The translations under genes were made by a program, and so were the position numbers. The notes below the pieces were generated by a model that saw only the letters and a list, made by a program, of their open reading frames with translations, searched no databases and had not been told where the DNA came from. A stretch of DNA of 64,000 nt from Deefgea rivuli DSM 18356 (GTDB taxonomy: Bacteria; Pseudomonadota; Gammaproteobacteria; Burkholderiales; Chitinibacteraceae), in NCBI RefSeq assembly GCF_000620145.1, contig NZ_KK211081.1, forward strand, positions 434,028-498,027. The letters run 5' to 3'. Positions 1 to 9,851 of this stretch are shown here, piece by piece. The first letter of the stretch is position 1; each line of letters starts with the position of its first letter.

Positions 1-633
1 AAAATCGACTTTCGGCAACATCAAATCCGAAGCTGCACGCCGCCCGCCCAAACTATCACGCAGCACATTCAACAGCACTTGCGCGCTGGCCAATTCCAGC
101 GGCGTATTGAGTGCCGCCAAGGTCAGCGGAGACCAAAATTTGGCAATCAAACTAGCCGGTTGCCGCTGCTGCGCCAACCATTGAACTACGGTCATATCCT
201 GCCGTAAGCGCCAGCGCCGCCATTTACTGACTTCAATTGTGCGAATCAGCGCCCAACGCTCAGCCCACGACAAGCCTTTGGCGCGGATTAAACCGACGGC
301 CAAATGCAAAGGCGCAGGTAACGCGGGGCAAGCCAGCAAGAAATCAGGCTCAACCTGCAAGCGCATCGGCTGGCGCAAAAATGCCGCCTCCAAATCCACG
401 CCGCAGTGCTGCATCAACCGCAGCAATTCCGAATATGCGCCAATCACCAAATGCTGGCCATTATCGAGCGGCGAATCGTTGGCGGTGCTACGGTTCGCCC
501 GATCAACGCGCCGCGCCCGACCACCGAGCACTTTACCCGCCTCAAATACCGTCACCGAAACGCCAGCCGCGGCCAATTCTACGCTTGCTGCCATCCCCGC
601 ATAGCCGCCACCGATAATGGCTACTTTACGCAT
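1..633 (-). CDS. hpnE: Hydroxysqualene dehydroxylase-type flavoprotein HpnE (3' end beyond window)
   Basis: FAD-dependent amine-oxidase-family protein. The N-terminus (start codon at 631-633) reads MRKVAIIGGGYAGMAAS, a Rossmann GxGxxG dinucleotide-binding fold, followed at about residue 30 by an acidic residue and GKVLGGRARR, the second FAD motif of this family. About 211 residues are visible; the C-terminus lies off the left edge. It follows hpnD by 12 bp on the same strand. In the known HpnCDE route, presqualene diphosphate and hydroxysqualene are converted to squalene for hopanoids, and HpnE performs the last reduction. The assignment to HpnE rather than another phytoene-desaturase-like oxidase rests mainly on this pairing. 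Confidence 0.82.
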   Translation of the reverse strand, partial: MRKVAIIGGGYAGMAASVELAAAGVSVTVFEAGKVLGGRARRVDRANRSTANDSPLDNGQHLVIGAYSELLRLMQHCGVDLEAAFLRQPMRLQVEPDFLLACPALPAPLHLAVGLIRAKGLSWAERWALIRTIEVSKWRRWRLRQDMTVVQWLAQQRQPASLIAKFWSPLTLAALNTPLELASAQVLLNVLRDSLGGRRAASDLMLPKVDF

Positions 634-645
634 TTAAAAATACGC

Positions 646-1482
646 TCAAGCAAACCACCACGTTTTCCACGCGAGCCACAGCTTGCGAATTGGAGTTAAT
701 GAGGTGCGTTGGTTCAGCACTTTCTGTGCGCCATCCAAGCGAATTTCAGCCAAGGTGGCGCGGTAAATCGCGGCCATCACGAGGCCAGTGCGTTGATTTT
801 TCTTATCACATTCCGGCAGTAAAGCCAGCGCTTGATCGTAATACTGCTCAGCGCGGTCGATCTGGAAATTCATCAAGGCTTTGAATTCTGCGGTTTCACG
901 ATAGTTTTGAATATCGGCAGCAGGCACATTAAAGCGTTGCAATTCATCGACCGGCAGGTAAATCCGGCCACGGCGCGCATCTTCGCCGACATCGCGAATG
1001 ATATTGGTCAGCTGAAAGGCAATCCCCAAATCGTGCGCGTATTTCAGTGTTTTTCGGTCGGTATAGCCGAAAATCGTCGCCGCCAATTGGCCGACAACGC
1101 TGGCAACGCGGTAACAATACAGATGCAAATCTTTAAACGTGTTGTAGCGCGCCTGATCCAGATCCATCTCCATACCGTCGATGATTTCTAGGAATAGCTC
1201 ACGCGATAAATCGTAGGCTTTTACGGCAGGCAACAGAGATTGCGTTACCGGATGCTGCGGTGCGCCTGCGTACATTTGATCGACTTCACTCCGCCACCAC
1301 GCCAAGGTCGTGCGCGCCACGCCTTCATCGCTGATTTCATCAACGACGTCATCCACTTCACGGCAAAACGCATACAGCGCAGTGATCGCGGTGCGTTTTT
1401 CTGGGCTTAAAAATCGAAAACTATAATAAAAGCTCGAACCACTTTTGGCGGCTTTGTCTTCGCAATATTGATCTGGAGTCAC
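646..1482 (-). CDS. hpnD: Presqualene diphosphate synthase HpnD (squalene/phytoene synthase family)
   Basis: Trans-isoprenyl diphosphate synthase of 278 residues. Both aspartate-rich magnesium/diphosphate sites are visible: CREVDDVVDEISD near residue 40 and NIIRDVGEDARRGRIYLP near residue 160. In the HpnCDE pathway HpnD condenses two farnesyl diphosphates to presqualene diphosphate, so with hpnE immediately downstream this pair probably feeds squalene/hopanoid synthesis. The start is GTG at 1480-1482; no better upstream ATG is seen. hpnC is not in the window. Length and motifs are normal for the family. Confidence 0.9.
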   Translation of the reverse strand: MTPDQYCEDKAAKSGSSFYYSFRFLSPEKRTAITALYAFCREVDDVVDEISDEGVARTTLAWWRSEVDQMYAGAPQHPVTQSLLPAVKAYDLSRELFLEIIDGMEMDLDQARYNTFKDLHLYCYRVASVVGQLAATIFGYTDRKTLKYAHDLGIAFQLTNIIRDVGEDARRGRIYLPVDELQRFNVPAADIQNYRETAEFKALMNFQIDRAEQYYDQALALLPECDKKNQRTGLVMAAIYRATLAEIRLDGAQKVLNQRTSLTPIRKLWLAWKTWWFA

Positions 1483-1517
1483 AAACGTCTCGGCTTTTGA
1501 ATAAATGTTAAGTAATA

Positions 1518-1605
1518 AGGCAAAAATTCCCGCCCATCGTTGCTCCGCCTTGCCGTACCCTGTGTACTGTCTGCGGCGGTGCGCCTTGCGCGAAAATTTT
1601 TGCTC
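1518..1605. repeat. Intergenic inverted-repeat element resembling Neisseria-type repeats
   Basis: The 129-bp gap between hpnD and the lipoprotein gene carries 9-bp perfect inverted arms, GCAAAAATT at 1520-1528 and AATTTTTGC at 1595-1603. Between them lies a CG-rich segment containing TTGCCGTACC, TGTACTGTCTGCGGC and GCGCCTTG. From memory, very similar wording is common in intergenic repeats of Neisseria genomes. Only one copy occurs in the window, so the repeat status is an inference. Confidence 0.45.
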
Positions 1606-1611
1606 AGTTAC

Positions 1612-2319
1612 CTAAGGCTGAGCCGGCTGCAATGGAATACGCACTTCGCGACTCACACCGGACGGACCAGGAAAAGGTAAAAATAGGCTACGAATCAAAT
1701 ACGGCACGGCTGCATCTAGCTCGTCATTTTGACTGCGATTGCGCGCGCGGCCTTCGTAGAGCTTGGCAAATTCGCCTTTATCGAGATTGCGTTTATCCAA
1801 AATATCGATAAACACTTCTCGAGTAAAAATCGTTTCACTCACCATTTGCGAACCGACAATACCGGTTTCAGGGTAATAGCGCGGGATAAACACCACGCTG
1901 CCACCGCTAATCACGCGCTGATAGCTGACCGAATAACCAACCGTACCCCAAATCGGCTGTTGATAAGATTTGTTTTTGCCGTCATCAATTTGATAATCCA
2001 GCCGCACCAGCCAATCGGCTTTTTGTGGATCTTTTTGCCAGATCAAGCCTTGCTGCATTAAATGCCCTGCTAGCTCGGACTCAAACTGGCTGTAAGCCAA
2101 GCTCTGCGCTTGCGAGGCATTGCTCTCAATGACAAAGGCTTTGGGCTTGGCCATTGCCGCCTGCACTGCCGCAGCCGTGCCCGAAGCCACCGGCGCGGAT
2201 TTCAGTGGTGGCAATTGATGTCGCACTGACACCGTCGCGACAAACGACGGTGCGGCGCAGCCCGCCAAAAACACCGCCAGCAGCAGTCCCATTAGTAGCC
2301 CGGTCCAGCGGCGCAACAT
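1612..2319 (-). CDS. DUF4136-like outer-membrane lipoprotein
   Basis: Predicted lipoprotein of 235 residues starting at [10 protein letters not shown] hydrophobic signal segment ends in a lipobox FLAGC (Cys about residue 20), so lipidation and envelope location are likely. The body has the look of small DUF4136 lipoproteins: an N-terminal strand region, then SQFESELAGHLMQQGL (helix of an 'expressed as fraction' type fold) and DWLVRLDYQI. The longer reading frame to 2370 adds 17 non-signal-like residues and overlaps aroC; the start at 2319 instead overlaps the aroC stop as TAATG, which suggests translational coupling. Function is unknown. Confidence 0.75.
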   Translation of the reverse strand: MLRRWTGLLMGLLLAVFLAGCAAPSFVATVSVRHQLPPLKSAPVASGTAAAVQAAMAKPKAFVIESNASQAQSLAYSQFESELAGHLMQQGLIWQKDPQKADWLVRLDYQIDDGKNKSYQQPIWGTVGYSVSYQRVISGGSVVFIPRYYPETGIVGSQMVSETIFTREVFIDILDKRNLDKGEFAKLYEGRARNRSQNDELDAAVPYLIRSLFLPFPGPSGVSREVRIPLQPAQP

Positions 2320-3419
2320 TAGGCTATCTTGCCAGGAATACGCGGCGTATTCACGACCACATCGCCGCATTGCGCACGGTGACGCAGCGCATGATCGATC
2401 AGCACCAGCGCCAACATCGCCTCAGCAATCGGCGTAGCACGAATGCCAACACAAGGATCGTGGCGGCCCGTTGTCGCCATCATCACAGAATTGCCATCTT
2501 TATCAATCGAGCGGCGCTCTTGCGCGATACTCGAGGTGGGTTTAACCGCCAAGTTCACGGTAATATCCTGCCCCGTCGATATACCCCCCAAAATCCCACC
2601 GGCGTGATTGCTGGCAAAACCTTTAGGCGTGAGTTCATCGCAATGCACAGAGCCACGCTGCGCGATGCTGTCAAAGCCAGCGCCAATCTCAACGCCTTTC
2701 ACCGCATTGATATTCATCATCGCGTAGGCGATTTCGGCATCCAGACGGTCATAGACTGGCTCGCCCCAACCGACGGGTACATTTTCAGCAACGACTGAAA
2801 TTTGCGCGCCGACTGAATCGCGCTCTTTACGAATCGCGTCCATATAGTCTTCTAGCTGCGGCACGATTTCTAGATTTGGCGCAAAAAACGCATTCTCGCC
2901 CACGTGATCCCAGCTTTGGAATGGAATATCAATTTCGCCCAACTTGCTCATATAGCCACGAATCACGATGCCGAATTTTTCGCTGAGCCATTTTTTCGCA
3001 ATCGCACCCGCCGCAACGCGCACTGCAGTTTCACGTGCGGATGAGCGGCCACCGCCACGCGGATCGCGAATGCCGTATTTATGCCAGTAGGTGTAATCGG
3101 CGTGACCAGGGCGGAAGGTTTCAACGATTTTGCCGTAATCTTGGCTGCGCTGATCTTGGTTGCGAATCAATAGCGCAATCGGCGTGCCGGTGGTTTTGCC
3201 TTCATAAATACCCGACAAGATTTCGACCGAATCGGGCTCTTTGCGCTGCGTCACATGGCGGCTGGTGCCGGGTTTGCGTCTATCTAACTCAAGCTGAATG
3301 TCTTCAACCGAAATTTCCAATCCCGGAGGGCAACCGTCGACAATACAACCAATCCCCGCACCATGACTCTCGCCAAACGACGTAACTGTAAATAATAATC
3401 CCAAGGAATTGCCTGACAT
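2319..3419 (-). CDS. aroC: Chorismate synthase
   Basis: Converts 5-enolpyruvylshikimate-3-phosphate to chorismate, the last common step of aromatic amino acid synthesis, using reduced FMN. It is 366 residues, the normal length. The family signatures are present: [18 protein letters not shown] near the N-terminus, [17 protein letters not shown], and [17 protein letters not shown] in the middle. The ATG is preceded by a GGGG Shine-Dalgarno block. It precedes and overlaps the lipoprotein gene by one base (TAATG). Confidence 0.98.
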   Translation of the reverse strand: MSGNSLGLLFTVTSFGESHGAGIGCIVDGCPPGLEISVEDIQLELDRRKPGTSRHVTQRKEPDSVEILSGIYEGKTTGTPIALLIRNQDQRSQDYGKIVETFRPGHADYTYWHKYGIRDPRGGGRSSARETAVRVAAGAIAKKWLSEKFGIVIRGYMSKLGEIDIPFQSWDHVGENAFFAPNLEIVPQLEDYMDAIRKERDSVGAQISVVAENVPVGWGEPVYDRLDAEIAYAMMNINAVKGVEIGAGFDSIAQRGSVHCDELTPKGFASNHAGGILGGISTGQDITVNLAVKPTSSIAQERRSIDKDGNSVMMATTGRHDPCVGIRATPIAEAMLALVLIDHALRHRAQCGDVVVNTPRIPGKIA

Positions 3420-3513
3420 CGTCTGCCCCTATGCTTTGAATATTTTCTGATTACTCTAATTTTACCACGGTCAAGGACTTCGCCGCTGCTCGCAGTGCGT
3501 TTACAGCAGGCAT

Positions 3514-3541
3514 TAAAAAGCCCATAAAAACATGGGCTTAT
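3514..3541 (-). terminator. Rho-independent terminator after ssb
   Basis: Stem AAGCCCAT (3518-3525) with ATGGGCTT (3532-3539) and a six-base A/C loop; on the minus strand the stem is followed by TTTTTA. It lies 37 bp beyond the ssb stop codon, separating ssb from aroC. Confidence 0.85.
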
Positions 3542-3577
3542 TTGAAAAATACTTATACAACAATTCGAAGTAGATTT

Positions 3578-4102
3578 TTAAAACGGAATATCGTCTTCAA
3601 AATCGTCAAAATTACGTGCAGGTTTTGCTGCGGCCTGCTGAGGCGCTGCTTGGGCTGGCGCTTGGCGTGGAGCTTGTTGCTGCTGAGCTGGCGCGCTGTA
3701 TTCTTGGTTAAAATCGTCGCCGCCGCCTTGTTGATTGTAGCCACCACCCGCATTGCCACCATCACCGCGACCGCCGAGCATTTTCATTTCGTCGGCGATA
3801 ATTTCAGTCGTGTAACGATCCGCACCCGTTTGTTTATCTTGCCATTTGCGGGTTTGCAAACGGCCTTCGATATACACGCTGCTGCCTTTTTTCAGGTATT
3901 GACCGGCGATTTCAGCCAAACGGCCATACATGCTGATGTTGTGCCATTCAGTTTTTTCTTGTTTTGCGCCCGATTGTTTGTCTTTCCAGCTTTCAGTGGT
4001 CGCAATCGAGAAATTACATACCGCGTTGCCATTCGGCATAAAACGCGTTTCTGGGTCTTTGCCCAAATTACCAATCAATAACACTTTATTCAATGAGGCC
4101 AT
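3578..4102 (-). CDS. ssb: Single-stranded DNA-binding protein
   Basis: 174-residue SSB. Residues 1-110 form the OB fold ([41 protein letters not shown]); residues 110-160 are a Gly/Gln/Pro/Ala-rich flexible linker; the C-terminus ends in the acidic partner-binding tip DFEDDIPF. It coats single-stranded DNA as a tetramer and recruits repair and replication proteins. A GGAG Shine-Dalgarno precedes the ATG. The gene sits beside the MFS gene and near uvrA, a common betaproteobacterial arrangement. Confidence 0.98.
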   Translation of the reverse strand: MASLNKVLLIGNLGKDPETRFMPNGNAVCNFSIATTESWKDKQSGAKQEKTEWHNISMYGRLAEIAGQYLKKGSSVYIEGRLQTRKWQDKQTGADRYTTEIIADEMKMLGGRGDGGNAGGGYNQQGGGDDFNQEYSAPAQQQQAPRQAPAQAAPQQAAAKPARNFDDFEDDIPF

Positions 4103-4129
4103 CGTACGCTCCAGTTTTAAATCAATTTA

Positions 4130-4194
4130 TAGGAGCGGGCTTGCCCGCGAAGGCTATCTACGCAGCGCCACATTCGCGGGCAAGCCCGCTCCTA
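4130..4194. repeat. REPIN: paired inverted REP sequences
   Basis: Two 22-bp sequences in perfect inverted orientation (4130-4151 and 4173-4194), 21 bp apart. Each begins TAGGAGCGGG and contains its own palindrome GCGGGCTTGCCCGC. This is the layout of a REP doublet forming a long hairpin (REPIN), and the wording matches, from memory, the classic Pseudomonas REP. It lies between the ssb start and the 3' end of the MFS gene. No RAYT transposase is seen in the window. Confidence 0.85.
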
Positions 4195-4211
4195 CGTTCA
4201 GGTTCAGTTAT

Positions 4212-5576
4212 TCAATTTGTTTCTGCAATCAACGCGTCAACTGCGGCTTCGTCCCAGCCCGCTTGTAGCACTTTCAATAGCGCGACGCGCTCGTCGATCA
4301 AAACAACGGCTTCTTTTACGCCGTCAATGGCGCCTAGTTTAGCAGACAGCAGGCCTGCATCGCCCGACCAATCCTCACCAATGTGGAACATTTTGGTTTT
4401 GACTGGCAGCGGCGGCTGCATACCCCAAGACACCGCCACCCAGATCGCCATCAAACCTGCGCACAACGCAAACACCGGCACGGGGCTTTGAAAGTGTTGA
4501 TACAAATAGCCCGCCAGCGCCGAACCGATAAACATACTCGCCGCTTGGCAGGTGTTGTACACGCCCATCGCCGTGCCTTTGGCTTCGGTCGGTGCGATTT
4601 TCGAAATCAACGACGGTTGCGTCGCTTCCAAAATATTAAACGCAATAAAATACACGCCCAGCCACACGACAATCCACGTCAGGCTTGGCATCCACAGTGT
4701 CATGCCCAATTGCGCGATGAACATCAGCACAATCGCAAACAAGAACACTTCTTTCAGATGATTTTTTTTCTCGCCATAAATAATCGCCGGCACCATCAAC
4801 ACAAAGCCGACCAGTACCACCGGCAAATACACCCACCAATGGTGCGCCACATCAATGCCACCGACTTGATTGAGCAACAGCGGCATCACCGTAAACATCG
4901 CCATTTGCGCCGCGTGCAGCGCGAATACGCCGTAATTCAGTCGCAGCAGTTGCGAGTTTTTCAACACTTGCGGCAAGCGGCTGGTATTGGCCTCGGCATC
5001 TGAATGAAAGCGTGAAATCGTTGGATTCGGAATGATTTTCCACACGCCAATCAGCGCAAATACACCCAGCATACCCGTTAGCAGAAAAATCCCCGGCAAG
5101 CCTATCCATTCTGCCAATTTGGGCGCGGCGACCAAGGAAATCGCAAACGTCGACGCAATCGCGCCGCCGATCATCGCCATCGCCTTGGTGCGATGCTCTT
5201 CGCGCGTCAAATCGGCCAATAGCGCCGTTACCGCCGCCGAAATCGCACCAGCGCCTTGCACCGCGCGGCCCAAAATCAGCCACACAATATGATCGGCCAT
5301 CGCGCACATCAGCGAGCCCACGACAAACAAAGCCAGTCCGATATAAATTACTTTTTTGCGGCCAACTCGATCAGACCACATGCCAAACGGCAATTGCAGC
5401 AAAGCCTGCGTCAGGCCATAAGCGCCGAAAGCCAAACCCACCATTGTATGATTTTCACCGCCTGGCAATCGCCCAGCGTAAACAGCAAACACTGGCAAAA
5501 TCAGGAACATGCCCAACATACGGAGCGCATACAGCCCCGCTAAGCTCGTGGCAGCGCGTAATTCAAGAGCAGACAT
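4212..5576 (-). CDS. MFS transporter, YajR-like, with C-terminal soluble domain
   Basis: Inner-membrane major facilitator of about 454 residues with some 12 hydrophobic segments. The family motif A lies between helices 2 and 3 (GMWSDRVGRKKVI), and LGRAVQGAGA marks helix 4. After the last helix (ALCAGLMAIWVAVSW) there are about 70 soluble residues with an alternating strand/helix pattern (GVKEAVVLIDERVALLKV), as in the YAM domain of YajR. The substrate is unknown; drug/H+ antiport is only a family expectation. The start is unsure: in-frame ATGs at 5606, 5594 and 5576 all lack a clear Shine-Dalgarno; 5576 (MSALELRAATS) fits the usual family N-terminus. Confidence 0.85.
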   Translation of the reverse strand: MSALELRAATSLAGLYALRMLGMFLILPVFAVYAGRLPGGENHTMVGLAFGAYGLTQALLQLPFGMWSDRVGRKKVIYIGLALFVVGSLMCAMADHIVWLILGRAVQGAGAISAAVTALLADLTREEHRTKAMAMIGGAIASTFAISLVAAPKLAEWIGLPGIFLLTGMLGVFALIGVWKIIPNPTISRFHSDAEANTSRLPQVLKNSQLLRLNYGVFALHAAQMAMFTVMPLLLNQVGGIDVAHHWWVYLPVVLVGFVLMVPAIIYGEKKNHLKEVFLFAIVLMFIAQLGMTLWMPSLTWIVVWLGVYFIAFNILEATQPSLISKIAPTEAKGTAMGVYNTCQAASMFIGSALAGYLYQHFQSPVPVFALCAGLMAIWVAVSWGMQPPLPVKTKMFHIGEDWSGDAGLLSAKLGAIDGVKEAVVLIDERVALLKVLQAGWDEAAVDALIAETN

Positions 5577-5715
5577 GCGGGAGGCAACAGACATCAGGCG
5601 ACACATTCAAAAAGGATGGGCGATTTTAACAGCTCAGGCCACTAGATGGCAGCGTTTGCTTTTGGGCAATACCTGAATAGATTGAGGAGTGCAGCACTAA
5701 AACCAGAATAAACAA

Positions 5716-5764
5716 GGGTATATACATGCAGAACTTATTTAATAAAGCCTGCATGAATATACTC
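5716..5764. repeat. Dispersed palindromic repeat, copy 1 (GGGTAT...ATACTC family)
   Basis: Arms GGGTATATACATGCAG (5716-5731) and CTGCATGAATATACTC (5749-5764) pair at 14 of 16 positions around a short A/T-rich loop. Closely related sequences occur at 30798-30846 and 52925-52973, with a half copy near 36654-36667. It sits between the convergent-side end of the phosphotransferase gene and the MFS start. No terminator T-run is apparent. Confidence 0.6.
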
Positions 5765-5778
5765 ACAATCCTAGCGAA

Positions 5779-6735
5779 TTAAGCTTCACTCACCGCAGGA
5801 TGCGCGAGCTTCGCCGCAGCGGCGACATCAGCAAACGTTGCATCCGTTTCAGCCAAGCGCGTGAACTTTGCCGCAAACCATGGCGCGTCGTACCAGCCGA
5901 CATTCAGGCTGTGTTTTACATCATCCCATAAGGAGAAAAACCAGCGCCGCGCGGCGTAACCTTCCGCCAGCGGGCATTGCTCGATATACGTTTCGAGCAA
6001 GCGCCATTGCGGATAGGCATCGGCCAAATGGAAAATATCTTGCTCACGATGGCGAAACGCGACATCACACGGATCAATCGCCGCTGTCGGCAAGCCGGTC
6101 TCTGCGTCATACAGGAAATTACACGCATGTGGATCGTCATGGCACAGCGATGATGGGCCTGTAATCGGCGCTAAAAATCGCTCGCGCTCTGCCCACAGTT
6201 GGGCATACGCAGCACGCAGCTCGGGTGAAAATGGCGAATGGCTTGAGAACAGAAAATCGACTAAAGGCTGAGTCCACGATTCAAAGGCCGCTAAAAACTC
6301 AGCGCTAAACTCGCCATTGATATGCTCAAAACCGCGCGTATCGCTAACCGCGTGCCAAGCCAGCATTTGCTCAACAATGATTTGCGCGGTTTGCTGCGGA
6401 CTCGGTAACGGCGCAGGCAATTCCCAAGCTGGAACGCCGCTGAGTTTGGGCATCAATAAAGTATCTAAATCGCCGTTTTCACTGGCAACAAGGCCATGAA
6501 ATAAAATCTCTGGCATTGGCAACAGGCTATGCACTCGCAGGCGATTGAGCGCTATTACTTCGCTGGCTAAGCGCCCCGCTTGCCGCGAAAACTTCACTAC
6601 ATAGTCGCCCTGCTCTCCTGTGATAAATACCACGTGGCCGTAAAAGCTCGGCACTTCGCCGCTAAAACGCATGTTTTCTAAGCCAGCTTGAGCTGCCAAG
6701 GCCAGCGCGGGCGCTGCGTAGATTGAAGATTCCAT
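5779..6735 (-). CDS. Aminoglycoside/choline kinase-like phosphotransferase
   Basis: Small-molecule kinase of the APH fold, about 318 residues. The catalytic loop is visible as LCHDDPHACNFLYD (catalytic Asp and the Mg-binding Asn), followed by AAIDPCDVAFRHREQDI, which corresponds to the DFG-equivalent IDxxD. The N-lobe has GDYVVKFSR with the ATP-contacting Lys. The substrate cannot be told from sequence; chromosomal members often act on sugars, choline or homoserine rather than antibiotics. Start choice is uncertain: MESSIYAAP at 6735 is used, with in-frame ATGs at 6753 and 6804. It is divergent from uvrA and inserted between uvrA and the MFS gene. Confidence 0.75.
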   Translation of the reverse strand: MESSIYAAPALALAAQAGLENMRFSGEVPSFYGHVVFITGEQGDYVVKFSRQAGRLASEVIALNRLRVHSLLPMPEILFHGLVASENGDLDTLLMPKLSGVPAWELPAPLPSPQQTAQIIVEQMLAWHAVSDTRGFEHINGEFSAEFLAAFESWTQPLVDFLFSSHSPFSPELRAAYAQLWAERERFLAPITGPSSLCHDDPHACNFLYDAETGLPTAAIDPCDVAFRHREQDIFHLADAYPQWRLLETYIEQCPLAEGYAARRWFFSLWDDVKHSLNVGWYDAPWFAAKFTRLAETDATFADVAAAAKLAHPAVSEA

Positions 6736-6908
6736 CGTAGAGAGTCTCAACATGTTGGGTTTAGGGTATATTACTCGATTGCCTTGTGCGCCTGTCATTC
6801 TCAATTCTGAATTCAGCCTGACTTTGTCAGCATCGCTTTAAGGAGCATCAAAGCTTGAAAATTCAGAACCGAAATCAACTGGGCTACGCCGCTTTAACGA
6901 GAGTAAAT

Positions 6909-9779
6909 ATGTACCGTGCAACCGAACAAACCGACATCCCGATGATCCGCATTCGCGGAGCCCGTACGCATAATTTAAAAAACGTGAATCTTGACTTGCC
7001 GCGCGGCAAGTTGATTGTGATTACCGGCCTTTCCGGCTCGGGTAAATCCTCCTTGGCGTTTGATACTTTGTACGCCGAAGGTCAGCGGCGCTATGTGGAA
7101 TCGCTGTCGGCCTATGCACGGCAGTTTTTGCAATTGATGGAAAAGCCGGATGTTGATTTGATCGAAGGCCTGTCGCCAGCGATCTCCATCGAGCAAAAAG
7201 CCACCAGTCATAATCCGCGCTCCACCGTGGGCACCGTTACCGAAATTCACGATTACTTGCGGCTACTCTTTGCGCGTGTTGGCACGCCATTTTGCCCTGA
7301 GCATAATCAGGCGCTAGAAAGCCAAACCGTCAGCCAAATGGTCGATCACGTGTTGGCGCTGCCTGAAGACAGCAAGTTGATGATTTTAGCGCCGGTGATT
7401 ATGGGCAAAAAAGGCGAAAACGCCGATTTGCTCGATGATTTGCGCGCACAAGGTTTTGTCCGAGTACGCATCGACGGCGAAGTGTTCGAGTTGGATGAAA
7501 CGCCGAAACTGGATAAAAACAAAAAGCACACCATTGATGTCGTTATCGACCGCCTGAAAGTCCACGCCGACATCCAGCAGCGTTTGGCCGAAAGCTTTGA
7601 AACCGCACTGCGCCACGCCGAAGGCCGCGCAATTGCAGTGGAAATGGATACGGGTAAAGAGCATTGGTTCTCGGCTAAATTTGCCTGTCCGGTGTGTAGT
7701 TACAGCCTGCCCGAGTTAGAGCCGCGCCTGTTCTCGTTTAATAATCCGATGGGCGCTTGCCCGTCGTGTGATGGCCTTGGTCACCGTACGTTTTTTGATC
7801 CAAAGCGCGTCGTGGCGCATCCTGATTTGAGCCTCGCTGCAGGCGCAGTCAAAGGCTGGGATAAGCGTAATCAGTTCTATTTCCAAATGCTGATGAGCAT
7901 TGCCGAGCATTATGGTTTTGACATTAATACTGCGTGGAATGAGCTGACTGCTGAGGTGCAAGGCGCCATTTTGCAAGGCTCAGGCTTTGACGAAATTGCG
8001 TTTATGTATACCAATGAACGCGGTAATAAGTTCGAGCGCGTGCATTCGTTTGAAGGGATTATCCCGAATTTAGAGCGCCGCTATAAAGAGACTGACTCAA
8101 TGGCGGTGCGCGAAGAACTCGCCAAATATCAGAACAATCAAGTCTGCCCAAGCTGTAATGGCGCTCGTTTACGCATCGAAGCACGTAACGTTAAAGTTGG
8201 GGGTATTACGCTGCATGCCATTGGACAAATGGCTTTGCGAGATACACTGCACTTTTTCCAAGATTTGAAGTTGGAAGGCTCCAAAGCACAAATTGCAGAA
8301 AAAATTGTGAAAGAAGTCGGCGAACGTTTGGGCTTTTTGGTGAATGTTGGTCTGGATTATCTGTGCCTTGAGCGCAGCGCCGATACGCTATCGGGCGGTG
8401 AAGCACAGCGGATTCGACTCGCTAGCCAAATTGGTTCAGGGCTAACTGGCGTCATGTATGTGCTGGATGAGCCGTCGATTGGCCTGCATCAGCGCGACAA
8501 TGACCGCTTGATCGGCACGCTGATTCATTTGCGCGATTTAGACAATACAGTGATTGTCGTCGAACACGACGAAGATGCAATGCGCGCTGCTGATTGGCTG
8601 ATTGATATGGGCCCGGGCGCTGGCGTGCATGGCGGCGAAGTGATTGCTTATGGTTTGCCGGAAGATGTATTTAATAATCCAAACTCGATTACCGGCCAGT
8701 TTATGACGGGTAAACGCAAAATTCATATGCCAGAAAAGCGCCGCGTGCCAACGGAAGACCGTTGGCTGCAAATCAAAGGCGCGAGCGGCAATAACTTGAA
8801 AGACGTTACGCTCGATCTGCCGCTGGGCATGATGGTGTGTATTACTGGCGTGTCCGGCTCGGGCAAATCGACGCTGATTAACGATACGCTGTACGCGATT
8901 GCCGCTAGAGAACTGAACGGTGCGGGGATTGAAGCATCGCCGTACAAAGAAGTGATTGGCCTGCAACATCTGGATAAAGTCATTAACGTCGACCAATCGC
9001 CGATTGGCCGCACGCCACGCTCCAATCCTGCCACTTACACCGGTCTGTTCACACCGATTCGCGAGCTGTTTTCAGGCGTGCCGATGGCGCGTGAACGCGG
9101 CTATGGGCCGGGACGTTTCTCGTTCAACGTCAAAGGCGGCCGCTGCGAAGCATGTCAGGGCGATGGCGTATTGAAAGTGGAAATGCACTTCTTGCCCGAT
9201 GTCTACGTACCGTGCGACGTGTGCCACAGCAAGCGCTACAACCGCGAAACGCTGGAAGTGCTCTACAAAGGCAAAAACATTACCGAAGTGCTGGAAATGA
9301 CAGTGGAAAATGCGCTGGAATTTTTCAGTGCGGTACCGACCGTCGCGCGCAAATTGCAAACGCTGATGGACGTTGGTTTGGGCTATATCCGCCTCGGCCA
9401 AAGCGCAACCACGCTGTCAGGCGGCGAGGCGCAGCGCGTGAAATTGGCGCTCGAACTCTCCAAACGTGACACCGGCCGCACCCTGTATATCTTGGATGAG
9501 CCAACCACCGGCCTGCATTTCCACGACATTGACTTACTGCTGACTGTCGTGCAACGTTTGGCGGGGCATGGCAATTCGGTGGTGGTAATTGAGCACAATC
9601 TGGACGTGATTAAAACCGCCGATTGGGTGATTGATTTAGGCCCAGAAGGCGGCGCAGGCGGCGGGCAAATTATCGCCACTGGCACACCGGAAGATATTGC
9701 GAAAAACCCAGCCAGCCATACAGGGTATTACCTTGCGCGTAGCTTGGGTATTAATGTAGAAGCCAATACCCAAGCATAA
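6909..9779 (+). CDS. uvrA: Excinuclease ABC subunit A
   Basis: Damage-recognition ATPase of nucleotide excision repair, working with UvrB and UvrC. Two ABC ATPase modules are present: Walker [10 protein letters not shown] at about residues 40-48 and GVSGSGKST in the second half, each with its LSGGEAQR signature and an ILDEP/VLDEP Walker B. Zinc-finger cysteine pairs CPVC...CPSC and CEAC...CDVC are intact. The 956-residue length is normal. The ATG at 6909 has GAGAG five bases upstream; a TTG at 6855 preceded by AGGAG would add 18 residues, and 6942 ([11 protein letters not shown]) is a third possibility. It is transcribed towards pyk and ends in a shared bidirectional terminator. Confidence 0.97.
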   Translation: MYRATEQTDIPMIRIRGARTHNLKNVNLDLPRGKLIVITGLSGSGKSSLAFDTLYAEGQRRYVESLSAYARQFLQLMEKPDVDLIEGLSPAISIEQKATSHNPRSTVGTVTEIHDYLRLLFARVGTPFCPEHNQALESQTVSQMVDHVLALPEDSKLMILAPVIMGKKGENADLLDDLRAQGFVRVRIDGEVFELDETPKLDKNKKHTIDVVIDRLKVHADIQQRLAESFETALRHAEGRAIAVEMDTGKEHWFSAKFACPVCSYSLPELEPRLFSFNNPMGACPSCDGLGHRTFFDPKRVVAHPDLSLAAGAVKGWDKRNQFYFQMLMSIAEHYGFDINTAWNELTAEVQGAILQGSGFDEIAFMYTNERGNKFERVHSFEGIIPNLERRYKETDSMAVREELAKYQNNQVCPSCNGARLRIEARNVKVGGITLHAIGQMALRDTLHFFQDLKLEGSKAQIAEKIVKEVGERLGFLVNVGLDYLCLERSADTLSGGEAQRIRLASQIGSGLTGVMYVLDEPSIGLHQRDNDRLIGTLIHLRDLDNTVIVVEHDEDAMRAADWLIDMGPGAGVHGGEVIAYGLPEDVFNNPNSITGQFMTGKRKIHMPEKRRVPTEDRWLQIKGASGNNLKDVTLDLPLGMMVCITGVSGSGKSTLINDTLYAIAARELNGAGIEASPYKEVIGLQHLDKVINVDQSPIGRTPRSNPATYTGLFTPIRELFSGVPMARERGYGPGRFSFNVKGGRCEACQGDGVLKVEMHFLPDVYVPCDVCHSKRYNRETLEVLYKGKNITEVLEMTVENALEFFSAVPTVARKLQTLMDVGLGYIRLGQSATTLSGGEAQRVKLALELSKRDTGRTLYILDEPTTGLHFHDIDLLLTVVQRLAGHGNSVVVIEHNLDVIKTADWVIDLGPEGGAGGGQIIATGTPEDIAKNPASHTGYYLARSLGINVEANTQA

Positions 9780-9796
9780 ACACTTGCAGTACATAA

Positions 9797-9831
9797 TAAA
9801 AACGGCCAGTGAAGACACTGGCCGTTTTTTA
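9797..9831. terminator. Bidirectional terminator between uvrA and pyk
   Basis: AACGGCCAGT (9801-9810) pairs with ACTGGCCGTT (9817-9826); T-runs follow on both strands (TTTTTTATT on plus, TTTTTATT on minus). It serves the convergent ends of uvrA and pyk. Confidence 0.92.
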
Positions 9832-9851
9832 TTCCATTTCAAACTCAGCAA

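Noticed and set aside
8538-8996. Long open frames antisense to uvrA
   Set aside because: GC-rich codon usage on the coding strand leaves antisense frames open; no start signals or family features.
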